In this document: positions 1 to 9,989 of the stretch, one piece after another | How positions within the stretch are numbered: the stretch's first letter is position 1 | Layout: each line of letters starts with the position of its first letter | Source of the DNA: Meandrina meandrites | Taxonomy: Eukaryota > Cnidaria > Anthozoa > Scleractinia > Meandrinidae | Assembly (NCBI GenBank): GCA_963693305.1 | Contig: OY855906.1 | Span: 31,772,991 to 31,836,990 of the forward strand | Length of the DNA: 64,000 nt | Reading direction: 5' to 3' | Program-made: the position numbers and the translations under genes | The notes under the pieces: generated by a model | The model's input: the letters and a program-made list of their open reading frames with translations, nothing else | Databases searched by the model: none | What the model was told of the DNA's origin: nothing

Positions 1-333
1 CATTTTGTCACTGTTGAGCTTGGGTTCCTCACAGTTAACGGTAAAAAACACATCTACCCAGTCACGAGGTCGATTGATAGATCAAGGATGGCCAAGATGG
101 AATACCTCGGAATGATCGAAGAAACGGGACAACAGTTAATTGGGAAAGCCGTTGCGGTGATGAAGAAATTTGGAAGCTACTTCAAGCTTTGTAACAACTG
201 CCAAGACTACTGCAACATGTACGTGGAGGCTATCGGATTGAAACAAGCCCAAAAGCTCACTGATGGAGACAAAGCTAAAATAGCGGGGTTTCTCGCCGCC
301 ATTGTGGCCTTTCTGTTCGCCGTTATGCGTTGA
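1..333 (+). CDS. 3' part of a tandem paralogue of the 176-aa protein at 3781-4311
   Basis: The frame is open from base 1 to a TGA at 331-333 and gives 110 residues that align without gaps to residues 67-176 of the complete protein at 3781-4311. The ATG at 88 is internal; the gene's real start lies left of the window. The fragment keeps the Cys-rich LCNNCQDYCNMYVEAIGL stretch and the hydrophobic C-terminal tail that ends in Ala-Val-Met-Arg. Compared with the full copy it has scattered substitutions (for example EETGQQ for EATGQE, QDYC for QNYC) but no frame damage, so it looks like a functional gene. The upstream half, where the conserved His would lie, is outside the window. Function is unknown; see the full copy for the suggested fold. 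Confidence 0.8.
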   Translation, partial: HFVTVELGFLTVNGKKHIYPVTRSIDRSRMAKMEYLGMIEETGQQLIGKAVAVMKKFGSYFKLCNNCQDYCNMYVEAIGLKQAQKLTDGDKAKIAGFLAAIVAFLFAVMR

Positions 334-870
334 AACGCTACCGTAACCAGGGCTCTCCATTGTTCACGAACTGAACTATGTTATTTTTACTGACTTCTAC
401 AAGTGTGTCTTTAATGCTGCTCTAAGTGAACTGCAACATTTAATTCTTAAATATGCCATAAAATATAAAATCCTTCTTTATTTTTGAGCGTTACAAAGTG
501 AAACCGGAAATTTAAGTTCGGGCCGGAACTGGCCGGAAGTAGTGTATGTTTTATGGTATAGTGAAACTACTAAACACGTTTGACATTGCAGTGGCTTCGC
601 TGTCATCAAAATGGTCATCAATCCTTTATTCGCCTTCAGTAGTTCATTACATCACAATACATTCTACATGGTATAAAAGATACGGCAGGAGATCTAGCAA
701 GCTCTACTGAGCTTTTTTTAAAGATCCCCACTAAATTACAGTATTATTCAAAATTATTACTAATTAATGTCGTTGTCAAAAAAGTGTAATTGATAATCTT
801 AATTTTCATTTACCGAATTTTTATCTGCATTTATTGTAGGCCAGCTGCAGCTCATAGGTTCAGCGAAGAT
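334..870 (+). repeat. 3' flank shared by the tandem gene pair (copy 1)
   Basis: The similarity between the two gene copies continues past the stop codon. Shared blocks include 'cagggctctcc', 'tttttactgacttct', 'acaaagtgaaaccgg', 'ggccggaagtagtgta' and a closing 'ttgtaggYcagctg'. The matching block of copy 2 is about 4312-4605. Copy 1 carries about 150-190 extra bases (roughly 615-785) that copy 2 lacks. The block therefore marks a segmental tandem duplication of gene plus 3' flank. Confidence 0.75.
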
Positions 871-1350
871 TGTATGCCATCTCCTTTAGCTTAGGGGTTA
901 AAATTCATATTTTCTGACGAGCGTCCTCTTTCATACGGAAGTCCTCCCCGGGAACTCACGGTCATGTCGAAACTCAGTTTTCCTTTCAGTTGCCCTTGGG
1001 CACAAAAGGATTTAGGGAACTGTTTCCTCCGAGACCAGTTTTAGATATAAACAAAATTAAATGCTTCCTTCGAACAAATAACTGTCGCTCCCGGTTGATC
1101 GTATTAGGGGAGTCGACAAGTTGCTCGGGAACTTTTTACATTTCGAGCGACTATTTACATTCTAAGCTACTCTTATCCATTCTAAGAGATTACAGTATCT
1201 TTTACTACTTAAATTGGTTTGATCCTATGCGGAAGATGTTTCCGAAGATGTTTCCGAAAGCCATACAAACATTTGCGATGATTTTTTGGGAAGATTGCCG
1301 AGAACAGCAATAGTAGTATATGGTTGTTTGGGAGTAGCACGCGTGCATGC
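871..1350. other. No gene seen
   Basis: Apart from a short reading frame (990-1313) with no recognisable motif, I see nothing supportable here. It separates the first gene copy from the mobile element that begins at 1357. Confidence 0.4.
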
Positions 1351-1356
1351 TATCAA

Positions 1357-2265
1357 GAGGGTATGAATGGGGTTAAGTGTTTAGTGTTATTTGCCCACAT
1401 TTTTTAGTGTTTGCTCTTATAAAAAAAACACTGTGTTTGGAGTGTTTTTTCCGTCTTATAATCTTGTAAATTTTTACCTGTTTTTCTAAAATCATGACTA
1501 AATGGGGGTTGACAGAGCTACGCAACTCCTGCTGTGTGTCCATTGTGTTGTTCCACAGCCTTTAAAGTTTTGCTTTTACAAGCATGTCTTTAAGCGATTT
1601 TCCTTTTCTATAAGAAATCAAGGGAGGCTCCTTGAATATCTCTCTGAGTTTTGGTTGTTCTTGTATTAAATACCATTTGTCCATTAGTATGCTTTCCAAA
1701 CATTGTAATGATGGTTAAAATTGCGTCAAAGGGTAGAAGCTTTTTGTGCGTTCTGTTTCTGTGTTAGAGCTGTTTTTCTGTCTGCATAGGATCTTTTCCA
1801 TCAATTTCTTAGGATAACCCCTTGAAATAAGGCACATTTTGAAGGTTTTAATGTTGTCTGTATAAGTAACTCTTGAAGAGTTTGTTCTTAGAAGTGTGAG
1901 AGCTTCTCCTTTGAAAAAGCCTTTTTTAATGCCTGGTGGGTGACAGCTGTACTTACTCCTCGGAAATCTTCAATATTGTTCGGATACCTTCGAGAGCCTT
2001 TGATAGTTCCCGGTGATCATCGTTAGTCTTTGGAAATCTTCCGAAATGATCGGGAATCGTCGGGAAATGGCGGAAAACATCTTGATATACTAAAAAAACA
2101 ACGTTGACTTTTGTCAAGCCGCTTTTGTTTCTTTCTGGATAAAATTTACTGTTTCAGTGAATTTTTTACTGTTAGTGTTAAAATGCCTAAAATTTTACTG
2201 TTTTATGTTACAGAGCCTAAAAATTAAGTGTTTAGTGTTATCGAGGTACCCCCATTCAGACCCTC
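1357..2265. mobile_element. MITE-like element with 16 bp TIRs and a 6 bp TSD
   Basis: The ends are GAGGGTATGAATGGGG (1357-1372) and, inverted, CCCCATTCAGACCCTC, one mismatch in 16. They are flanked by a perfect 6 bp direct repeat TATCAA (1351-1356 and 2266-2271). Just inside each end the 18-mer TTAAGTGTTTAGTGTTAT occurs in direct orientation (1373-1390 and 2224-2241), which is unusual for a TIR element. The 909 bp interior has no coding capacity I can see. The superfamily is not clear to me. Confidence 0.75.
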
Positions 2266-2451
2266 TATCAATACGTTTGCTTCACTTGTTAATCTTTGTA
2301 AACTCCGGCTCATCGGTTAGCCACGGTTTATGGAGGTGTATGGAGTCCTCGTCTAAACTTAGATTTAGTCTTAAACAAGAGAGTATGAAGTGAGAGACTT
2401 AATCCCCCATATAGGCCTTATTCCAAGGATAATTTCTCTTAAGTTATTTTT

Positions 2452-2682
2452 AGACATGGTACCCAGTTCACCTGCGGATGTTAACGCGCGTTGCGTGGAT
2501 GTTCTCGCGTGTTATTTACGACGATCAGAAACGCAATGGCAGGGAATGTTGTGTGAAAGTAGCTTGTATTCATTTTGTCGACGAACTTAAATACAAAAAC
2601 ATCCCCATAAAATGATCTGAAGCACCGGAGAACATCCACGCAACGCGCGTTAACACCCGCGGGTGAACTGGGTACCATGTCT
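2452..2682. mobile_element. Short MITE with about 54 bp TIRs
   Basis: An almost perfect inverted repeat runs from AGACATGGTACCCAGTTC inward through a block containing GTTAACGCGCGTTGCGTGG and GATGTTCTC. The reverse complement closes at 2682. The central loop is about 120 bases. The flanks (TTTTT left, TAAACC right) do not give a convincing TSD. Confidence 0.75.
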
Positions 2683-2689
2683 TAAACCA

Positions 2690-3640
2690 TTACTTTTCTC
2701 AGGTTTGAGTATTTGAGACTTAGGTTTTGTCTAAGTAATCAGCCCACAGAGTTCCTATCTAAAGAACCAAGGCTACAGAGGCTTCGTCACGGATTTTAAT
2801 AGATTTTTGAACAGCAAAAATTTATATTGGCGGCGTAGGAAACCTAAAAATAATGGGCTATTTTTATTAACAATTGCTATATTAGAGGACTGAAACTGTT
2901 AACAAGCGTCTTTGGATGCGGATTGCAACATGAAAAATTAAGGCTAAACTTTTCAAGTTGTTTCCAATCGTCTATTCACAGCTCTTCCTTTAGATGTTCA
3001 AAGATAACGTTTTTCATGGGTTAAGTTGCCTACCACTAATTTCAGAATAGTTTAGACCAAAAAATCTGCGAAATCACCGCGACGTAGCTCCTCTAAGTAT
3101 CTACAAGATCGACAATGAGCTCTTGGGCCCAATGCCAAGTTAGTCTCCCATCCCTATCGCGCTCTGTCACTCGTTTTTCTAGCACTGCATTTTCCTGTGA
3201 TTTCTTTTTGCAATCGTGCGGGAAAAAACTGCGAGCTATGCAGCTGGAAAAGCGAATATAATAATAACAAAAAAAATGTAAAAATCATTACTAGCTATTA
3301 CATAGTGTAATCTTCGTTTGAGCAACCAGGCCCATTATGGGACAGAATTTAAAGCTGATGCTTGTCTTGAAGTAGATATGGGAACAAGACGAAACTCGTT
3401 CAGACTGTCATCTCAGCTGTCTTCTCGCCGTCAGCCACACGTAGAGAGAGTCAAAAGAGAAAGAAAACAGCTATAGACGAAAGGAACACGTCTTCGTTCT
3501 GCGGAGGATTTCGATGCATTCAAACACGATAATAAGCGAAAGCAGAATGAAACCTCCGTGTTTGAATAGGGTCGAATATCTTACTTTTCCAAGAAAAAAA
3601 AACACCTGTTTTTCAACAATTATGCAGTTTCTCAGAAAAA
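2690..3640. other. No gene seen; upstream region of the 176-aa gene
   Basis: No exon or repeat can be supported. The stretch lies between the MITE and the presumed promoter region of the gene at 3781. Confidence 0.35.
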
Positions 3641-3657
3641 TTAATACACGAGAACAT

Positions 3658-3669
3658 CCAATCAGATTG
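3658..3669 (+). promoter_or_regulatory. CCAAT-box-like site upstream of the 176-aa gene
   Basis: CCAATCAGATTG lies about 112-123 bases before the ATG, a normal position for an NF-Y type CCAAT box if transcription starts nearby. The same 12-mer recurs inside repeats at about 23.62, 23.75 and 24.72 kb, so it could also be a repeat remnant. Confidence 0.3.
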
Positions 3670-3780
3670 CACCAACTGGCAAGTCGTTAAACACTCCCAG
3701 ATCGAGCTTAGTTATTTCGGTTTCAGCTAAACAGAAGTTGTGAAAATTACCTTACTGCAGATCAAAGATACAAGTCCATC

Positions 3781-4311
3781 ATGTCCTCAAGTGATATTTT
3801 TGCTGAACCGATGCTCGACACGCAAGACTTCTTGAAAAAGTACAGGGATCAACTGAATGAACTAAAGAAGAAAGGATTGCTGCCAAAACCCGACTTAAAA
3901 CTGAATTATAAAGTTTACTCTATTCGCGGAAGCGAATTCGGTGCGCACAAATCGATTGTCCTGACCACAGATGATGAGCATTTTTTCACTGTTGAGCTTG
4001 GTCTCCGCACAGTCAACGGCAAAAAGCACATCTACCCAGTCACGAGGCCGAAAGATAAATCAGCGTTGGCCAAGATGGAATACCTTGGGATGATCGAAGC
4101 CACTGGACAAGAGTTGATTGGTAAAGCCGTGGCGGTGATGAAGGAATTTGGAAGCTACTTCAAGCTTTGTAACAACTGCCAAAACTACTGCAACATGTAC
4201 GTGGAGGCTATCGGATTGAAACACGCTCAAAAGCTCACTGATAGAGACAAAGCTGCAATAGCAGGGCTTCTCGCCGCCATTGTGGCCTTTCTGTTCGCCG
4301 CTATGCGTTGA
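3781..4311 (+). CDS. 176-aa His/Cys protein with C-terminal hydrophobic tail; possible permuted-papain (LRAT/PLAAT/PPPDE-like) fold
   Basis: Single-exon frame of 176 residues. The ATG is preceded by A at -3 and follows an in-frame-independent acceptor-like site ending at 3760. Seen in the sequence: a polar, Lys-rich N-terminal helix (about 13-35); a beta-rich block with His56 in AHKSIVL and FFTVELG (68-74); a helical block (97-125); then Cys130-Asn131-Asn132-Cys133-Gln-Asn-Tyr-Cys137; a linker; and a hydrophobic tail (about 159-174) ending in AAMR. A His on a strand followed about 80 residues later by Asn-Cys at a helix start is the order in permuted papain-like families (LRAT, PLAAT, PPPDE), several of which are thioesterases, acyltransferases or deubiquitinases; PLAAT proteins also carry a C-terminal membrane anchor. 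That assignment is inference; Cys133 would be the nucleophile and His56 its partner. A partial tandem paralogue lies at 1-333. It could instead be a cnidarian-specific family with structural cysteines. Confidence 0.8.
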   Translation: MSSSDIFAEPMLDTQDFLKKYRDQLNELKKKGLLPKPDLKLNYKVYSIRGSEFGAHKSIVLTTDDEHFFTVELGLRTVNGKKHIYPVTRPKDKSALAKMEYLGMIEATGQELIGKAVAVMKEFGSYFKLCNNCQNYCNMYVEAIGLKHAQKLTDRDKAAIAGLLAAIVAFLFAAMR

Positions 4312-4605
4312 ATAAACTCTACTTTTAACAGGGCTCTCCGTCCTTTACGAATTGCACTTTATTTTTACTGACTTCTAGCTGTTTCTTTAACGCTGCTTTC
4401 ATATTGTAGCTGAACTGCATTTCCTTTTTTATTTTACTGTTTGTCACAAAGTGAAACCGGAACAGGCCGGAAGTAGTGTATATTTATAATATAGTAAAAC
4501 CAGTAGACGCAATTCACATTGCGTTAACTTCGCTGCAAAATTGATAATATTGTCATTTTTCATTGATTTTTTCTGCATTTTTTGTAGGTCAGCTGGTCGG
4601 AGCTG
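4312..4605 (+). repeat. 3' flank shared by the tandem gene pair (copy 2)
   Basis: Collinear with 334-860. An AATAAA hexamer overlaps the stop codon (TGAATAAAC); it is absent from copy 1 and is probably too close to the stop to be the functional poly(A) signal. The block ends in a pyrimidine-rich run followed by TTGTAG, kept in both copies. Confidence 0.7.
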
Positions 4606-4715
4606 ATAAGTACAAGTGTACTTGTATGAAGTGTCGTTCTATAATTAATTGAACCAAATTTTGATCACAAACTAATACCAACATACAATATAAGCTAGTT
4701 CAGACTGGTGTAAGG

Positions 4716-4739
4716 TTTGTTTTGTTTTGTTTTGTTTTG
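4716..4739. repeat. (TTTTG)n microsatellite
   Basis: About five tandem copies of a TTTTG unit. Confidence 0.9.
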
Positions 4740-7370
4740 ACGACAATCATTTTGAGAACGGTTTCTGCAGCCTCGCAGAAGTCTTAATAGCTTTTATTGT
4801 CAGTCTGTGATTAAAGTTTTAAAACGAATAATTGAAGATTTGTATTGTACCAGAATCGAAGTTCCATAAGCTAGAAGTCTACATCTCCGGTAATGCACCT
4901 TGAGATATGCATGTCTGTCCCGAGTAGTCTATTTTTAGAACTGCTTTCCGTGAACCAGTAACCAATCGCGTTGAAGCATTGGCTCACTCGCAATTCGGGC
5001 GAAAAGCGCTTGCCTTTCGGTTATACCTGGTGTTTGCCTAGTAATAGTCCCGGGCTAATAGTTCTTTCGTCTTCACTGCCCTTTGAAGCGTCTTTATCGA
5101 CAAACACCTTCTTCGGCTGATGGTGGTGTATAAAATTTCGCCTGTTTCTTCTATATTTCTTTTCATATTCCGCCAAAATGAAGGGCCCTCACAAACCACA
5201 TACGACCGAAAGCTTTCGACTGTGAGATCAACAGTCTTCGATGGGTAAAAATGAACAAACAAGGGACGAGAAAAATTCTGAATGTTATATTACAAAAGGA
5301 ATGGAATGTGTGAATTAATTGTGAAAGTGTGCTAATTCGAAAACTGTCTTTATCAATGGCATGATCATGCACCATGTATGGTTTGCAATTCTTGAGCCTT
5401 AAGCCGTTGTCTCAGTAACATTTCCATGGCCGTAGGCAGGGGATTTGCGATGGGTGCGTCCGCACCCCTCGCGCGCCGCAAAGGCCCGCTTAATGATTTT
5501 TAAAAATTTCCTGGGAAAATGTACCCCCTGATCCCCCCCCCCCCCCCCCCACACTCCCTTGACGCTCATTCGTCCGGTGCTCGCAGCCACCCAAGCAAAA
5601 TCCTGACGACGGCCCTGATTTCTTTTGTGTTCTTTTCTTCTGATGCTGCCAGTTTCACCAACATGACACCACGAACAGTGAGCGCAAGGAAATTTGTAAA
5701 CAACGTTAGCTTGTGAATCTGGAGAAGGTCGAAACTTAAGTTATCAGAATGCACGCAAGCATTGTTGACAGAGTACTCCATGTCCTACTGGGCTTTTAGA
5801 CATTTTCAAATACTTATACTTCACATTCATGACATTTGCGTGTTTTGGTGAAATTTCATTAAGGAGGACACTTTGTGATTCCTATTATGAGCAACAAGAA
5901 TCTCATTAACGTGCATGTCTGGACCGGAAACTGTTGTTGTATAGGACGCGAGTCAGAGACTCAGTAAGAGACGCGGTCTCTCTATGGAACGCAGGTCCCT
6001 CTACGATCGCTCAATACCTTTACCTTACCCTTCTTTTTATCCGATTTTTGACAGAAACGGTAACCTCTTAATATACCTTCTATGGTAAATGGTACCCTTT
6101 AACTAAACTGAAAAACATCCGTTTTTTCTTTAAAATCATTAAACATTCGTTAATCGAAGACGCGAAGCGCCGATCGTCACTTCAAACCTCCCTTTCGCTC
6201 CAGACCTCCCGTTCGCATGCAAAAAAATCCTGTTTTGCAGTCTATCTTTTTACATACCTACAGTCTGTAGAAGCACTGCATTTTTTTCTATACACTCGAC
6301 CGACGCATCTAAAGGCCTTGTTTAATGGCTAACTGGCAGTTTTCCTGTACTCTTTTCTACGCTTTAACTCGTGAAATTCTTACCCGTTTTAGCTTTATAC
6401 ACCTAGCCCCAGCCTGCCGAGAATGGTACCCCTCTTTGGACGGAACCTCCCCCGTCAATCATGAGGAGTATATATTTCCTGTGGTGATAATGCCAAGCGC
6501 GAAAGACCCTGCTTTCCACAAACAGCTTTAATAACTAAGTTTCCGTTTATGTTAGCTACGAAGGTGCAAACTGCAAAATCTGATATTAGTGATATTAAAA
6601 TAGTGTATTTTAAAAGAAAGTTGCAGATAGGATCTGCTACCGAAATCTCCACACCAGCGGCGGTGGGAAAAAAAAATATTGTCGAAAAGGCAAAAGTGTC
6701 ACTTACTGAGCTGTGCGGAGAGATACACAATTAAATACTATTACTTCATACTTAAACTGTTTCTCTTGTCGAGTTTTGACTATTATGCACTAATTGTTAA
6801 ATGTTGTTTCACTGGTTGATAAATAACTCTAATACCTTGATGTGCCATCAAATTCTCAAAACTAACAATAAGTGAAATGTAAAAGAATAATTAATGAGAA
6901 AAAGACACCTGCAACTTGGAATTGATCGAAGCCATTTGGTTATTTCAGCTGATAACAGCGATACTTAGTAAGAATTAATTTTGACCAGTTAAATACCCCA
7001 AATATCGTCCCAAGTTAATTAGAGACAGCTACTAATTATATTTACCCCATTCTTCCTTAACAATATTTTGCATTTATGATATTTTCTTTGAGACGTCAAT
7101 GTAAAAGAAAACGATTATTGAATTCGCTTTTTCGTGACATTCAGAATTATAAAGAATGTCTCGGTGAGCGTTCTCAGCCTGAACATTCGACTTCGGCTGA
7201 TAACACTTACCTCGCTCTTGTGAATTCCGGATATCACAGAAAAGCTCATCAAGTGACTCCCCTGCTATTGTAAGTCTTCCCGTGTTACAAATTGCGCAAG
7301 AGGTTGTGTGAATTAGACATGAGTTCAACTTTGTACATAGCGTTGCTCAGGAAATCGCGGTAAAATGTAT
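4740..7370. other. Gene-free stretch with one GC-rich repeat remnant
   Basis: No exon can be defended. A GC-rich patch at about 5420-5600 includes an 18-base C run (5533-5550) and resembles the G/C-run repeats elsewhere in the window, but no partner end is visible. The small frames at 6325-6531 and 6455-6734 overlap on opposite strands and have no recognisable motif. Confidence 0.4.
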
Positions 7371-7371
7371 A

Positions 7372-7942
7372 TCCTCGAGCCAAGTGGCTTATCTTTGCTG
7401 GAGATTATCCCGTTTTCTGCCGCATTAAGCGACTAGGCAATCTCGTCCCCAGAGCCCGCGTCCCCTTGACCAGCGGTCGGGAAGCGCATGGGCTCTGGTC
7501 GAATCCAAAACCGGAACCAGGAAATCCTGGTTCCGGTTTGATTCCGCGCGTGCGTCGGAGATTGTGGTTGAAATGAACAAGTTTCAACAGCCAATGAGAT
7601 TTGGCCGTTTTTTTGGCGGGCTTTCAGTCTAGCCCAGAGGTCTCGATTCCTGGCACAGTCCAGGAGGATCGCGGGCTCTGGGGACGAGATTGGCGACTAG
7701 GAGTATTTCCATTAGTCCCTGTATGGGATGCTAGTCCATCGCATGATCCCCCCCCCCCCCTCTCAACCCCCAATAGCATTATTTAGCCACTGCCCGTTTG
7801 TACACCTGGGTGGAGTGAGGCACCATGCATGAGAGTAATGTGTCTTGCACAAGAACGCAACACAATGAGCCCTTTCGGGGCTCGAATCCGGACCGTTCGA
7901 ATTACCAGTCCAGCTCCCTAAGCACCAAACAAAGCTGCCGCC
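7372..7942 (-). mobile_element. tRNA-derived SINE (minus strand), split by a MITE
   Basis: Read on the minus strand it parallels the SINE-like repeat at 56602-56899 block by block: a degenerate tRNA head with a B-box-like GGATTCGAGCCCC, 'cttgtgcaagacacattactc', 'cacccaggtgtacaaa', 'gatggactagcatcccat', then 'gcgactagg'. The last part, 'ctggagattatcccg', resumes beyond 7429 after an inserted 255 bp element. It is diverged, so it is an old copy. A 13-base C run (7748-7760) lies inside. Confidence 0.7.
7438..7692. mobile_element. 255 bp MITE nested in the SINE, with a perfect 9 bp TSD
   Basis: The termini are CAATCTCGTCCCCAGAGCC and its inverse, perfect for at least 23 bases. The flanking direct repeats are GCGACTAGG at 7429-7437 and 7693-7701. 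The duplicated 9-mer belongs to the host SINE, so the empty-site sequence can be read directly. A second internal hairpin (CCGGAACCAGG / CCTGGTTCCGG) lies near 7510-7540. A 9 bp TSD suits Mutator-like (MULE) elements, but that class call is inference. Confidence 0.88.
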
Positions 7943-8093
7943 TATAGGAACTGTAGAACTGTGGTCTATAAAGCGCTCCAGGAAGATGACACCGCACTTC
8001 CTGTTTCACCTTCGTGGTAAATGTGCCACCGTTACCGGCGACCCTTATTACATTGGTGGAGATTCCGTGTATTAGTGAATCCATTATCGATAA

Positions 8094-9131
8094 TCACACG
8101 CCGCTTCGCAGAGACGTGCGAGTGCGCATTTCAAGCAGTTCAACGGCGTCCACGGTTGTGTCACGGCAAAACATTTTCTTAAAGAGAAACACGAAGCTAC
8201 GCCTGTAACTGGAACTTTGAAATGAGTAGATAAAGGGGTTTACTGAACAGTTTAGGAGCGTGAGGTACTGTGCGACCTGTTGCAGATAGCCGATGCTGGT
8301 ATTTGTTATTTTGTTGTAACTCAGGATTATTAAAATCCCGTACGGGATAAAGGCTATGAAAAACACCACAGTCAGCAAGATGAGCAGTGTCACCAATCTT
8401 CTCTTTTCTCTCGTTTCCTCTCGAGTATCGCCTCTTTCACTTTTGTTATTGCAAATGGTGTTCGTGAAATACAGACCATAAATTATCTGCGAATAACAAA
8501 AGGCGATTATAGTGAATGGGATCACTGTAAGAATCACGAACAGGCAATCGACGTAAATCACCATCGCGTCGATGGATTCACCAGGAGAACAACCCCGCTT
8601 TTCCAAATCATAATATGCACTTACAAACAGTGGAGTTACCAACGCTATGGCAACCAGCCAGATGCCGCTAATGACGTAAGCAACGTTGTCAGTGGTGAGC
8701 CTGCGCGACATGACCAGCGGTTTGACCAGTGCGTGGTATCTCTCGAAAGCAAGAAGAGTCATTGTCAACGACGTCACAAGCAACGTTACAATAACGATAT
8801 TGTTGTTAGTAATAAACTTACATAAAAAGTTTTGAAGTGCCTGCGAATAAGGCAAGCGGGCTTTCGCAGTGATTACATGAATGGCCGTGAAGAGTAGCGT
8901 GGTGATGTCTGCAGCGGCGACGTTGACCAGGAGGTAATTGGTGGTTGTCCTCATACTGCGAATCATCTTCACTACTGTAATGACCAGTGTGTTGCCTATA
9001 ATACCAACGATGACGATCAACCAAAGAAAGACCATCCGGACAAGCTGGTCTGTTGCCTGGCTTGACTTGTTTTGTTGGCAACTCTGCCCACTGCAGTTTG
9101 CAGTGGAATTGTTACTCAACTCAGAAGACAT
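8094..9131 (-). CDS. Class A (rhodopsin-like) GPCR, paralogue A, 345 aa, intronless
   Basis: An intact seven-transmembrane receptor for the plasma membrane. The extracellular N-terminus (1-32) has N-glycosylation sequons at Asn7, 8, 12 and 21. Class A anchors: Asn47 (1.50), Asp75 (2.50), Cys104 (3.25) that would pair with Cys181 in loop 2, Glu130-Arg131-Tyr132 in place of DRY, Trp158 (4.50), Pro205 (5.50), Pro263 (6.50), and Asn298-Pro-Phe-Ile-Tyr302. The usual CWxP Trp is Phe261. The juxtamembrane Lys/Arg stretch EKRRLV before TM6 suits G-protein coupling, and Cys322 after helix 8 could be palmitoylated. The tail ends Ser-Gly-Val, a class I PDZ-ligand pattern. Very similar to receptor B (52277) and more distantly to C (57035). 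The family looks peptide-receptor-like, but the ligand cannot be deduced. The first ATG has a purine at -3. Confidence 0.95.
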   Translation of the reverse strand: MSSELSNNSTANCSGQSCQQNKSSQATDQLVRMVFLWLIVIVGIIGNTLVITVVKMIRSMRTTTNYLLVNVAAADITTLLFTAIHVITAKARLPYSQALQNFLCKFITNNNIVIVTLLVTSLTMTLLAFERYHALVKPLVMSRRLTTDNVAYVISGIWLVAIALVTPLFVSAYYDLEKRGCSPGESIDAMVIYVDCLFVILTVIPFTIIAFCYSQIIYGLYFTNTICNNKSERGDTREETREKRRLVTLLILLTVVFFIAFIPYGILIILSYNKITNTSIGYLQQVAQYLTLLNCSVNPFIYSFQSSSYRRSFVFLFKKMFCRDTTVDAVELLEMRTRTSLRSGV

Positions 9132-9751
9132 GACTGTTTCTCTCTGTCACTTCTCAGTTACAATGGACGATTTGCAATGTTAGTTTTACCTATGTAAAGA
9201 GAAGAAAGTGGAAAAATTACTGAGACAAACAATGCGTTTAAGTGGCGTTCGATACCGCTGCCACTCAACAAAGGTTTTGCTCTATGTTGGACATATCGTT
9301 TGGACAAAGTTAACCCTTTGATAGATTTAATTTGAATTTATCAGTGTGGGAGGAGTTGCCAAGCCAGCTGCGCCTCCATTTTGTCTCAAAACGTGAATTT
9401 CACTTTTTTATGTTACATTCCAGGTGGCTTTAAGGAGCTCAGTTTGCAAGATGATTAAGGTTGAATCCGATTTACGTGAACAGAGAGGAAAGACTATGTT
9501 AAAGGTTTATGACATGACTTATTGATCCCTAGAAACAAGTTGTTCCCTTTATGCTATAAAATAAGTCATATTATGCTATAACATACATCACAAAACCCCC
9601 AATTTATCTACAGGTCTTCCGCATGATTTTTTTGTGTGAGGTTTTCTACATAACATCAAGTGAGTTTCATTCTCGTTCGAGACAAAAGGATTTTCGATTG
9701 CGTTTTCCTAATTGCGTGTGTGGAACTTGAAGTATACTGATAAATATCTTA

Positions 9752-9980
9752 AGGCCCGTTTACACAGTCGAATTTTGTCGCGCAACTCAATGCGATTTTT
9801 GTCGCGCCGATAAAATCGCCATAAAATCGCCTCGAGTTTGCACCTGCATAAACTAGCGGCGATAAAATCGCCGCGATATCACAGAAGTCTCGAACGTGTT
9901 CGAAACTTGATGCAACGTCGGCGCGACAAAAATTGCATTGAGTTGCGCGACAAAAATCGCGTAATTGTGTAAAAGGCCCT
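9752..9980. mobile_element. Harbinger-like MITE, 229 bp, TSD TTA
   Basis: The ends AGGCCCGTTTACACA and, inverted, AGGGCCTTTTACACA are flanked by TTA at 9749-9751 and 9981-9983. The interior is a larger palindrome of 'tcgcgcaactcaatgc' and 'gacaaaaat' blocks. The 3 bp TTA duplication is typical of PIF/Harbinger elements. Confidence 0.85.
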
Positions 9981-9989
9981 TTAAGCACC

